Assembly (NCBI GenBank): GCA_018417955.1
Contig: JACTVC010000031.1
Coordinates: 62,001-126,000, forward strand
Direction: 5' to 3'
DNA: 64,000 bases
DNA from: Laccaria trichodermophora
Lineage: Eukaryota; Basidiomycota; Agaricomycetes; Agaricales; Hydnangiaceae
Positions 48,764 to 58,821 of the stretch are shown here, one piece after another (within the stretch, counting starts at the first letter, position 1; every line of letters starts with the position of its first letter). A program made the position numbers and the translations under genes. The notes under the pieces were generated by a model. That model was not told where the DNA came from and made no database searches. It saw only the letters and a program-made list of their open reading frames with translations.

Positions 48764-49640
48764 TAAGCGTATCTGGCGAACTTCGTTAGTGAAGGAGGCT
48801 AAAGGTGTGATGACCTATCAGGTCTCTGAGCACTACGGGCGCAGCCTAGTGAGGATTGCGTAGGCAACGGAAATCCGGAGCTGCAACCTCAACTACTTCT
48901 CGGGAAATCCACGAGAAGTTGGGTACAGACGTGTGAGGGAAGTTTCACGGGTAACGCGGATACTCTTGAAGTAGGAGCGTTAGCGACCAATCTAGGAACA
49001 ATAACACTTACTATCTCAGTTGAAGTACGGTAAAACGCCTCTTCAAGTAAGAATCGCAGTGGTGGTATTGGAGTAAGAAAAGATGATTTTGAACATGTGT
49101 CTGCCGCATGTAACTACTTGTAACACGTGATTCGTAATGTGACTGGAAATCGTTAAATAATCGTAAAAGATGTAAAGTCATATAAATGCAGTAAGTGGAA
49201 AGTACCCAAGATGGAACAGGAGTTGAATCCTCTGTTACAATGTGTCTCTCTGATCCATCGATTTCCCCCCCCCGATGGAGGTGGAAAGTGGTGGAGAACA
49301 TGTGTCAATATGCCAACATATATCTGGTATATTCTATTCAACTTTTATCGTGGAGGAATGAGTGACAGAGAGGAAAAACCATCAAAGCTCCAAAATGGGA
49401 GATTGTTTGATGGTATTTACACTGATGCCCAAATAGAAAAACAACAGAGAGAGACGAAATATCATTTGCATTCCAGAAAGGGAGATACCTTTTAACAATT
49501 TATATACAGGACAACGGAAATACAGTAAAATGAGACACCAGAATGACCTGCATAGAACCAGGTGGGTATAGGCACTCCCTGGGTCACAGGGAAAACTGCA
49601 TTAGTCCAGGAAATAAGGACTATGCCTACAGCCATGGGTG
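48764..49640. other. Upstream region of the reverse gypsy and right end of the 23-kb element
   Basis: 48,764-49,200 should contain the leader/5' LTR of the reverse gypsy, but I could not define LTR ends or a primer site; CTCGGGAAATCCACGAGAAG at 48,899 forms a hairpin. ATCGATTTCC...GATGGAGG near 49,257 can also pair. The last about 80 bases are the right inverted terminal repeat. The short frame at 49,211-49,495 has no family and is taken as chance. Confidence 0.4.
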
Positions 49641-51155
49641 CCACTACCTCGCATTGACAACATCTTGAACGATTGCGCCAAAGGAAAAATCTGGGCGACA
49701 ATTGACATGATGAACAGTTTCTTCCAAACGCATATGCATCCAGACCACATTCATCTCACTGCTGTTACAACACCACTGGGTCTATATGAGTGGCTCGTTA
49801 TGCCGATGGGGCTAAAGAACGCGCCTGTGATTCACCAGCAACGCGTAACTGCAGCACTGCACCCGCTAATTGGCAAAATTTGTCACATCTACCTAGACAA
49901 CATCGTAATCTGGTCAAACTCACTGGATGAACATGAGAAAAATGTGCGCACTGTCCTACAAGCTCTTCAGGATGCACGTTTGTATGTCAACCCTCAGAAA
50001 ACGCATCTATTCTGCACGGAAATTGAATTCCTCAGGCATCGCATTAGCGCACATGGAATTGAAGCCAACAAAAAGAAAGTCGATCGCATTCTCTCCTGGC
50101 CGATACCAAAATCAGCAACAGAAACATGCGGTTTCTTAGGACTGGTCTGCTACCTGGCAGCTTTTCTCCTGACACTTGCTGATCACATGGGCGTATTATC
50201 CGAACTTACAACAAAAGAATCAGAAAAGATTTTTCTGTCATGGGCGCCTAAGTATCAAGTTGCGTTTGACGCAATAAAAGCTATAGTGATGGGCAGGGAC
50301 TGTTTGACCACCATCGACTTATCAAAAATGCCCAAATACAAAATCTATGTGACTATGGATGCTAGCAACAAATGTTCAGGTGGAGTACTCTCTTTTGGAA
50401 AAACATGGGAATCCGCACGTCCTGTAGCCTTTGACTCTATGACTTTCAAAGGCGCGGAACTTAACTATCCAGTCCATGAAAAGGAACTGCTAGCCATCAT
50501 TCGAGCCTTAAAAAAATGGTGAGTGGACCTTCTGGGCTCCAAATTTTTCATCTATACAGATCACAAAACACTAGAAAATTTTAACACGCAGAAAGATCTC
50601 TCCCAACGTCAAGTGCGTTGGATGGAATTCCTATCGCAATTCGATGCAAAGATCATCTATATCAAGGGAGAAGACAATACCGTAGCTGACGCCTTGTCCT
50701 GCCTACCAACAGCGGAATCCACGACAGATGCTGAAAACGCTGCTTGGCATCCATATTCCTTTTGTGCCAACAACGACACCGATGGCATAATTGCCAGCAT
50801 CTGGTCTGGCAGTATCTGCAGACCATGGGACTCGGCGAAATCACTAGCTAACTGCACGGCACGTCTCTCATCTGTAAATGCAACGATGAGAATTACGGCG
50901 GACAGACAATTCCTGGAATCCATAAAAACTGGTTATGCAAACGACGCCTGGTGTAAGACGTTACCATCTGCAGCACTGAGCCTGCCGAACATCAGCAATC
51001 GCGATGGACTGTGGTATATCAATGAATGTCTTATCATACCCAGAACAAAGAACCTTCATGAAACACTTTTTTCACTTGCACACAATGTTCTCAGTCACTT
51101 CGGTTTTGACAAAACGTATGGCTCCTTGCAACATGAATATTACTGGCCCAATATG
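49641..51155 (+). pseudogene. Chromovirus RT, RNase H and integrase zinc-binding region
   Basis: Resumes exactly where 26,624 stops: PLPRIDNILNDCAKGKIWAT and IDMMNSFFQTHMHPDH, then VMPMGLKNAPVIHQQRV. The catalytic box reads CHIYLDNIVIW where YLDD is expected, so the second Asp is Asn. RNase H follows with VTMDASNKCSGGVLSF, VHEKELLAIIRALKKW, then TGA at 50,520-50,522, then FIYTDHKTLENF and EDNTVADALSCLP. The integrase HHCC zinc region starts with LAHNVLSHFGFDKTYGSL and EYYWPNM, where element C is inserted. Confidence 0.9.
51149..51155. repeat. Target duplication CAATATG, left copy
   Basis: Matches 57,227-57,233. Removing element C and one copy restores YYWPNM followed by RRDLKQGYVPFCPEC, the expected integrase order. 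Confidence 0.85.
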
Positions 51156-52262
51156 GACTGGTGGCTACCACTTTTATCTATAACCTAGACTTAAGCCTAG
51201 AGGGTCATTTCTATAACTTAGACATAAGCCTAGAGGCCATATCTATAATGCTTAGGATTTTTTGAAAGGCATTTCAAATGTAGGCCTGGGTATTTCATAG
51301 TGAATTTTCCATAGATACTCAGCGCATTTTCAAATGCAGCCCTGGATATTTCATTGCGATTTTTCAATAGATACCCTAGGTATTTCATTGCGATTTTTCA
51401 ATGGATACCTGGTGCATTTCACTGCGAAATTTCAAATGTAGCCCTGGGCATTTCATTGCGATTTTTCAAATGTATTCCTAGATATTTCATTGCAAAATTT
51501 CAATGGATACCTGGCACATTTCATTGCGATTTTTCAATAGATACTCTTGGTATTTCATTGTGATTTTTCAATAGATACCCTTGGTATTTCATTGTGATTT
51601 TTCAATAGATACCCTGGGCATTTCATTGCGATTTTTCAAATGTATCCCTGGGTATTTCATTGCAAAATTTCAATGGATACCTGGCGCATTTCATTGCAAT
51701 TTTTCAATAGATACCCTTGGTATTTCATTGTGATTTTTCAAATGTATCCCTGGGTATTTCATTGCGATTTTTCAAATGTATTCCTGGGTATTTCATTGCG
51801 ATTTTTCAAATGGAGCCCTGGGCATTTCATTGCAGTTTTTCAATAGATACCCTTGGTATTTCATTATGATTTTTCAATAGATACCCTGGGCATTTCATTG
51901 CGATTTTTCAAATGTATCCCTGGGTATTTCATTGCAAAATTTCAATGGATACCTGGCGCATTTCATTGTGATTTTTCAATAGATACCCTTGGTATTTCAT
52001 TGCAATTTTTCAAATGGAGCCCTGGGCATTTCATTGCAGTTTTTCAATAGATACCCTTGGTATTTCATTATGATTTTTCAATAGATACCCTGGGCATTTC
52101 ATTGCGATTTTTCAAATGTATCCCTGGGTATTTCATTGTGAATTTTCAAATGGAGCCCTGGGCATTTCATTGTGGTTTTTCAAATGTATCCCTGGATATT
52201 TCATTGCAATTTTTCAAATGTATCCCACATGTCAGGGTCCATGCAATGGGCTTCCCTGGAGG

Positions 52263-52534
52263 GTGGTCACATAGCAAATTACCAAAAATGGTCAAAAATG
52301 AATGTTGTAGCCCTACACTGTAGCTTCCCGAATCTGTTTGAATTATGTTCTGAAGTGCTCCCGTTGTGGAGATTTGAGGTAAAGGAATTTCAAAAGTGTC
52401 ATGTTTTTTTTTTTTTTGTGTTTTTCTCTATGAAAACAAAACCAAATAACATGATTTCAGTATATTCAGAAAGCTAAAAGAAAGGGCTACAATTATTGTA
52501 TCGTGGGAAAAATGACCAAAAAAGGAAGGTGCAT
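52263..52534 (+). repeat. Conserved foldback core, element C left arm
   Basis: GGTGGTCACATAGC, GTTGTAGCCCTACACTGTAG, GAATTATGTTCTGAAGTGCT, poly-T, GTGTTTTTCTCTATGAAAAC, GGAAGGTGCAT. Closest to the A copies over the second half. Confidence 0.8.
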
Positions 52535-53339
52535 CCCCTACTATAAGAATCAGATATAGATTTACTGATAGACTACAAAAAAGTCGGACTTAGACTACAC
52601 TGTTTACTGATACACTATAAAAGACTACAAAAGTCGAACTTTGACTACAAAGTTTACTAATACACTACAAAAGCGTGGACTCAGACTACAAAGTTAGGGT
52701 TAGAGTCAAAATGTTATCTTGACTACAAAGTTTGTAGTGTCTGCTTTTTGAGATTACAAAAGTTGTAGTGTTGTGCTTTTTCATTAGAAATGTTTGTAGT
52801 GTCTGCTTTTTGAGACTACAAAAGTTTGTAGTGTTGCGCTTTTTTATTAGAAAAGTTTGTAGTGTCCACTTTTTGAGACTACAAAAGTTTGTAGTGTGTG
52901 CTTTTTTATTAGAAGAGTTTGTAGTGTCTGCTTTTTCATTTGGAAAAGTTTGTAGTTGACATGTAGTTTATGGTGTCCTTGGCCCTATCAGTACTTTACA
53001 GTGCCCCACCTATTCCTGCAGGAATCCTGCAGGAATGGGGTCATTCCAGTGGAATTCCAGGGGAATCCTGCAGGAATAGAGTCATTCCAGTGGAATTCCA
53101 GGGGAATCCTGCAGGAATAGAGTCATTCCAGTGGAATTCCTGAGGAATTCCTGAGGAATCCAGAGGAATCCAGAGGAATTCCAGTGGAATAGGACTGGAA
53201 TCAAGCAGAGTAATTTTTTTTCAACTCCAACCTTATCCTGATGACTTGGCACTCATATTTCTTTATAAAATTCACATGTAAAGTCATAGATTGAGTTGTC
53301 ATGTATTTGAAATGTACTAATACACACACTATACAGTTT

Positions 53340-53660
53340 ATCTTAAAGGGAGGGGGTAGGGGAGGGACAAGGTGGGGGTGTATTTATATTTTTGAGAGGG
53401 ACAAGGAAGGGGAAAGAACAAGGGAGGGGAGGGAGGAAGGGGGAAGGACAAGAAGGAGGGAAGGAAGGAAGGGGGAGGGACAAGGAAGGGGGAGGGAGGA
53501 AAGGGGGGAGAGAGGAAAGGGGGGAGAGAGGAAAGGGGGGAGGGAGGAAAGGGGGGAGGGAATAGTGGAGCAAGGGGGAAGGGAATGGTGGAGCAAGGGG
53601 GAAGGGAGCAAGGGGGAGGGACAAGGAAAGGGGGAAGGGAATGGTGGAGGGGAGAGGGAG
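53340..53660 (+). repeat. Polypurine (G/A) tract in element E
   Basis: About 320 bases almost wholly purine on the + strand, mainly GGGAGGAAAG and GGGGGAGGGA runs. Triplex or G-quadruplex formation is plausible. Proline-rich reverse frames here are artefacts. Confidence 0.85.
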
Positions 53661-54320
53661 TGTGGCTGGGACCTCGGCCATCGTCGTCCCACGTTGGCGT
53701 CCCATCGTTGTGTCGCATTTCGTTGTCGTCTCCTCGTTGCGTGTTCGCGTTTTCGTCGTGTGTCCGCGTTTTCGCGTTATTCGTGGGCGTTGTCGTTACC
53801 GTCGTCGTGGGCGCTGGTTGCCGTTGAGGGCGTCGTCGTGGGTGGCGTTGGTGTGGACGTGGTGGTTTTGGTAGGCGGCGTGGTGCTGTCGTGTGTCGTG
53901 TGGGCTGTGCGTGGTTTTCGGTGGGCGGCGCGTGGTTTTCGATGGGCGGCGCGTGTTTTTCGGTGGGCGCTCGTGTTTTTCGGTGGGTGGTGGGATGTTT
54001 TCGTGGGCGGGGTATGGTTTTCGTGGGCGCTGGCGGTGTACGTGGGTGGTGGGCGTCGTTTTGTGCCCGTCGGGTGTCGTTTTGTGTCCGGGGGCGTTGT
54101 TTTCATGGGCGTTGGGTGTTTTCGTGGGTTACGGCGCTCGTTTCGTGACGTGGCGTCGCCGCGTTGTTGTTGAAGGGTGTCGTGGTCGATGTTGGTGGTC
54201 GTGGTGGCCATGGGTGATCGAGGAGCGACGTTGGCGGTGGTGGCTATGGGTGACGGTGATGGCGTGGCGTTGGCGGCGGCGACGAGCATGGTGGTGGTGG
54301 TGGAAGAAGAGAGTGGCCAT
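53660..54320. repeat. CpG-rich block with GTGGGCG minisatellite in element E
   Basis: Unlike the AT-rich, CpG-poor surroundings, this block is dense in CGTCGTGGGCG and GGTGGGCGGCGCGTGG words, partly tandem (53,900-54,010). Open frames in several registers are low-complexity (RWAARG type) and not believed. Confidence 0.7.
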
Positions 54321-55767
54321 GTTTGGTGAGCATGTTCACCAAACAAACATTGTTTGTGATCCATTGAAAATAAATAAACTATAATACAGTAACAAATAAA
54401 TAAAATAAACAGATTGGACTGGAATCCCATTCCTGCTCATTCCGGGGAACACCATTCCTGCCCATTCCGGGGAACATTCCGGTGTGCATTCCGGAATCCA
54501 CCGGAATTCCACCGGAATGGAAAACACTGGAATAAACAATTTAGCAGGGCCTTCTGCTAAATTCCATTCCACCGGAATCCACCGGAATTCCACCGGAATG
54601 ACCGGATTCCTGCAGGAATAGGGGGGGCACTGCTAAGACCTTGGCCCTATCTATGCTATGGGGATGAGGTTGAAGGATTGCCATCATATTGCCAGTGCTG
54701 CAGCATTAGTATTTGACATCATGTACAAGTTGTCTTTCACATTAGGAAAGGCCATTCTATGTCTTTCATATTGATACCTCCTGTCCTATCTTAAAACATA
54801 ATCATAAGTTCATGTGGGGATATGGCTGAAGGATTGACATGACATGACCAGTTTTTGACATCATGACCAAGTTTGGCTTTCACACTGTCTGCTTTCACAT
54901 TGATAGCTACTGGCCTGTCCCAAACATAGTCAACTTTGATACAGGTCTTTGAGGGCTGTAGGATGATGGGCTGATTCATCCTTTGAGGTGTCTTTAAGAC
55001 AGGTCATGTTGTAAGTTGACCATGTATTGAGTAAATATCAACATGAATAGCCTTCTCTAGCTTGAAAGCCAACTTGGGCATGATGTGAGGAACTGATGAT
55101 GTGGCAATAGCAATATGTAATGTCATGTCAATCCTTCAGCCATATCCCCATATGAGCTTACAATTATGTCTTGAGATAGGACAGGAGGTAGCAATATGAA
55201 AGACATAGAATGGCCTTTCCTAATGTGAAAGACAATTTGTGCATGATGTCAAATACTAATGCTGCAGCACTGGCAATATGATGGTAATCCTTCAACCTCA
55301 TCCCCATAACATAGATAGGGCCAAGGACACCATAAACTACATGTCAACTACAAACTTTTCCAAATAAAAGAGCAGACACTACAAACTCTTCTAATAAAAA
55401 AGCACACACTACAAACTTTTGTAGTCTAAAAAAGCGCACACTACAAACTTTTCTAATAAAAAAGTGCAACACTACAAACTTTTGTAGTCTCAAAAAGCAG
55501 ACACTACAAACATTTCTAATGAAAAAGCGCAACACTACAACTTTGTAGTCTCAAAAAGCGGACACTACAAACTTTGTAGTCAAGATAACATTTTGACTCT
55601 AACCCTAACTTTGTAGTCTGAGTCCACGCTTTTGTAGTGTATTAGTAAACTTTGTAGTCAAAGTTTGACTTTTGTAGTCTTTTATAGTGTATCAGTAAAC
55701 AGTGTAGTCTAAGTCCGACTTTTTTGTAGTCTATCAGTAAATCTATATCTGATTCTTATAGTAGGGG

Positions 55768-56038
55768 ATGCACCTTCCTTTTTTGGTCATTTTTCCCACG
55801 ATACAATAATTGTAGCCCTTTCTTTTAGCTTTCTGAATATACTGAAATCATGTTATTTGGTTTTGTTTTCATAGAGAAAAACACAAAAAAAAAAAAACAC
55901 GACACTTTTGAAATTCCTTTACCTCAAATCTCCACAACGGGAGCACTTCAGAACATAATTCAAACAGATTCGGGAAGCTACAGTGTAGGGCTACAACATT
56001 CATTTTTGACCATTTTTGGTAATTTGCCATGTGACCAC
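55768..56038 (-). repeat. Conserved foldback core, element C right arm
   Basis: Inverted copy of 52,263-52,534. It keeps GCCATGTGACC, showing that the left-arm GTCACATAGC is a mutated GTCACATGGC. Confidence 0.8.
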
Positions 56039-57226
56039 CCTCCAGGGAAGCCCATTGCATGGACCCTGACATGTGGGATACATTTGAAAAATTGCAATGA
56101 AATATCCAGGGATACATTTGAAAAACCACAATGAAATGCCCAGGGCTCCATTTGAAAATTCACAATGAAATACCCAGGGATACATTTGAAAAATCGCAAT
56201 GAAATGCCCAGGGTATCTATTGAAAAATCATAATGAAATACCAAGGGTATCTATTGAAAAACTGCAATGAAATGCCCAGGGCTCCATTTGAAAAATTGCA
56301 ATGAAATACCAAGGGTATCTATTGAAAAATCACAATGAAATGCGCCAGGTATCCATTGAAATTTTGCAATGAAATACCCAGGGATACATTTGAAAAATCG
56401 CAATGAAATGCCCAGGGTATCTATTGAAAAATCATAATGAAATACCAAGGGTATCTATTGAAAAACTGCAATGAAATGCCCAGGGCTCCATTTGAAAAAT
56501 CGCAATGAAATACCCAGGAATACATTTGAAAAATCGCAATGAAATACCCAGGGATACATTTGAAAAATCACAATGAAATACCAAGGGTATCTATTGAAAA
56601 ATTGCAATGAAATGCGCCAGGTATCCATTGAAATTTTGCAATGAAATACCCAGGGATACATTTGAAAAATCGCAATGAAATGCCCAGGGTATCTATTGAA
56701 AAATCGCAATGAAATACCAAGGGTATCTATTGAAAAATCGCAATGAAATGCACCAGGTATCCATTGAAATTTTGCAATGAAATATCCAGGGGTACATTTG
56801 AAAAGTCGCAATGAAATGCCCAGGGCTACATTTGAAATTTTGCAATGAAATACCCAGGGTATCTATTGAAAAATTGCAATGAAATACCAACGGCTACATT
56901 TGAAATTTCGCAGTGAAATGCGCCAGGTATCCATTGAAAAATCGCAATGAAATACCAAGGGTGACATTTGAAAATTTCCCAATGAAATACCCAGGGTATC
57001 TATTGAAAAATCGCAATGAAATATCCAGGGCTGCATTTGAAATTTCGCAGAAAATGCACTGGGTATCTATAGAAAATTCACTATGAAATACCCAGGCCTA
57101 CATTTGAAATGCCTTTCAAAAAATCCTAAGCATTATAGATATGGCCTCCAGGCTTATGTCTAAGTTATAGAAATGACCCTCTAGGCTTGGGTCTAGGTTA
57201 TAGAAATAAAGTGGTAGCCACTAGTG

Positions 57227-58460
57227 CAATATGAGGAGGGACCTCAAGCAAGGCTATGTTCCCTTCTGCCCAGAATGTCAACGCAATAAATCTGCTACTA
57301 CAAAACTGTACGGACCCTTGCACCTGTTGCCCATTCCAGACCAATGGGGTGACTCTGTCGCCATTGATTTCATAGGCCCATTACCTGAAGATGACGGTAT
57401 GAACTGTATTGTAACATTTACTGACAGACTTGGTAGCAATATCCAACTGATCGCTACACGGACAGATATAACTGCTGAAATCCTTGCTGGTATATTCTTC
57501 GATAAATGGTACTGCGAAAATGGTCTACCTAATGACATTGTCTCCAACCGCAACAAACTCTTCATGTCGCGTTTCTGGAAAGCTTTACATAAACTAACCA
57601 GCGTCAAACTAAAAATGTCCACAGCTTACCATCTGGAAACTGATGGCGCAAGCAAACAGACAAATAAAACAGTTAATCAGGCACTTCGTTACCATGTCGA
57701 ACGAAACCAGCTAGGTTGGGCACACGCGCTACCACAAGTCTGTTTTGACATGATGAACATGGTCAACGATTCCACTGGTTTCTTGTCTTTCCAATTACAC
57801 ATGGGCCGAAGCCCACGCGTGATACCACCATTACTCCCAGCAAAAGTGTCTGCAACTGTCGCAGAAGTAGATGCATGGCACGTCATCCGGAAGTTGGAAA
57901 CAGATGTCATGGAAGCTCAAGACAACCTGTTGAAGGCAAAAATATCGCAAGCTGTTCAAGCCAATAAACATCATACACCTACCTTCCCCTTCAAAATCGG
58001 TTCGCAGGTCTGCCTTTCAACGTTGCATCATCGGAATGAATACAAGGCTAAGGACGAAAAGCATGTAGCAAAGTTTATGCCATGATACAACGGCCCTTAC
58101 ACCATTCTTGACATCAACGAAGCTCACTCTACAATCACGCTGGACCTACCCAACTCCCCGAACATTCATCCTGTTTTCCACACCTCAGAAGTACTGCCTT
58201 TTATCGAATCAGATCTCTCGCTGTTCCCTTCCCGAAAATTCACTGAGCCGAAACCAATTGTAACCTCGGATGGCCAAGAAGAATATTATATTGACAAAAT
58301 TCTAGATGCACACCACCGAGGACATGGTTATCAATATTTGGTGCATTGGCAAGGCTACAGAACGGAACACGACAGGTGGCTTCCAGGCTCGGAACTTCAA
58401 GATTGTCAAGCTCTGGACAACTGGTTGGCCTCTCGAAATGGATCTCCTCCTCTTAGGTAG
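57227..58460 (+). pseudogene. Chromovirus integrase core and chromodomain
   Basis: Continues the zinc region: GYVPFCPECQRNKS gives the CC pair. In the DDE core, VAIDFIGPLPEDDG keeps the first Asp. VSNRNKLFMSRFW replaces the expected SDRD with SNRN, so the second Asp is Asn. DGASKQTNKTVNQALR carries Lys where the catalytic Glu is expected. A TGA at 58,083-58,085 follows KFMP. The same frame continues with YNGPYTILDINEAHSTITL and PVFHTSEVLPFIES (the GPY/F module), then the chromodomain YYIDKILDAHHRGHGYQYLV with HWQGYRTEHDRWLPGSEL, ending at TAG 58,458-58,460. The chromodomain directs integration to marked chromatin in related elements. Confidence 0.9.
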
Positions 58461-58578
58461 ATTTTATTTTGACCTTGCCAGCCAGTAGCTTTTTCCCAAA
58501 GGGTTTTGACGCACCTGGCGCTCAGATTTTACTTACACTTACTAACAACTTTTTTTCTTTCTCTTCTAACTATTTTTT

Positions 58579-58592
58579 AAAGGTGGGGAGGG
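58579..58592 (+). other. Polypurine tract of the chromovirus
   Basis: AAAGGTGGGGAGGG immediately before the 3' LTR, the usual primer site for plus-strand synthesis. Confidence 0.8.
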
Positions 58593-58816
58593 TGTAATCC
58601 TGGATTACCACTTTCGGATATTGTTTGGCAACGCCTTCCGCATATTTGGTCATATATATACATGGTCTCTTTAGATACTTTGCATCTCTCCTTCTCCCAT
58701 CTACCACCACTCTTGTATCTCGCTCTTATCACTTCCAGAATCATACACACGGTTAAATTCTGTCGGTTCTGTTGAGTCAGTGTTTTTCTATCCCTTTTCT
58801 AAGGGATAGGTTTCCA
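58593..58816 (+). repeat. 3' LTR of the chromovirus
   Basis: 224 bp, same ends as the 5' LTR. It differs by five transitions, three clustered in ATATACATGG versus ATATATGCGG. Followed by target duplication ATGTG. Confidence 0.95.
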
Positions 58817-58821
58817 ATGTG

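Larger units (their letters stand above)
26625..49640. mobile_element. 23-kb terminal-inverted-repeat element (or nest) in the chromovirus RT
   Basis: Flanked by the 8-bp duplication CCACTACC. The left end AGCCCAGGCTGTAAG and the reverse of the right end CACCCATGGCTGTAGG align. Similarity continues for about 75 bases through CCTGTGACTCAG / CCTGTGACCCAG and TTACCCA / ATACCCA, roughly two thirds identical by eye, so these are diverged terminal inverted repeats. An 8-bp duplication fits hAT or KDZ superfamilies. Inside are two divergent agaricomycete-family genes, element D, two small genes, element B and a truncated gypsy. No transposase is recognised, so the element is non-autonomous or its transposase is lost. 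Which contents belong to the original element and which are later insertions is inference. Confidence 0.65.
52990..54638. mobile_element. Element E: 1.65-kb inverted-repeat element inside C
   Basis: The left end AGTACTTTACAGTGCCCCAC and the right end (reverse) TCTTAGCAGTGCCCCCCC share CAGTGCCCC followed by CCTATTCCTGCAGGAATCC. The flanks repeat CCTTGGCCCTATC (52,977-52,989 and 54,639-54,651), a 13-bp direct duplication; the mirror arm of C at about 55,300 shows the single empty-site version. The interior has a GGAATTCCAG-type minisatellite (to 53,200), a polypurine tract (53,340-53,660), a GC- and CpG-rich block (53,660-54,320), a GTTTGGTGAGC hairpin (about 54,320-54,350) and CCACCGGAATTCC repeats. 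No credible gene. Confidence 0.75.
51156..57226. mobile_element. Foldback (palindromic) element C, non-autonomous, carrying element E
   Basis: The left end GACTGGTGGCTACCACTTTT and the right end (reverse) CACTAGTGGCTACCACTTTA are inverted copies. Arms pair for most of 2.2 kb each, apart from element E, around a centre near 54.97 kb. The outer arrays (51,300-52,235; 56,085-57,100) are about 34-bp units alternating GATTTTTCAATAGATACCC, GGTATTTCATTGCG and TTTCAAATG. Then come the conserved core (52,263-52,534; 55,768-56,038) and inner arrays with TTTGTAGTGTCTGC and TTTTTGAGACTACAAAAG. The loop contains GGTTGAAGGATTG and GACATGACATGACC. Flanked by the 7-bp duplication CAATATG. No transposase; short repetitive frames are array translations. 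Confidence 0.85.
23993..58816 (+). mobile_element. Ty3/gypsy chromovirus LTR retrotransposon, expanded by nested insertions
   Basis: Two direct 224-bp LTRs (23,993-24,216 and 58,593-58,816) begin TGTAATCC and end GGTTTCCA. They are flanked by a perfect 5-bp target duplication ATGTG (23,988-23,992 and 58,817-58,821). Only five differences separate the LTRs, all transitions (about 2.2%). A purine tract AAAGGTGGGGAGGG directly precedes the 3' LTR. In order the interior holds gag, protease, RT, RNase H, integrase and a C-terminal chromodomain, so it is a chromovirus. Two insertions account for most of the length: 26,625-49,640 in RT and 51,156-57,226 in integrase. Removing both leaves about 5.7 kb, normal for this group. 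It is defective: frame breaks, stops and changed catalytic residues. Confidence 0.95.

Noticed and set aside
49211..49495. 94-residue + frame
   Set aside because: No family, sits in the leader/terminal-repeat region, and crosses a hairpin-forming C-run.
53301..54173. 290-residue + frame
   Set aside because: It runs through the polypurine tract and GC-rich minisatellite of element E; open in several registers because of composition.
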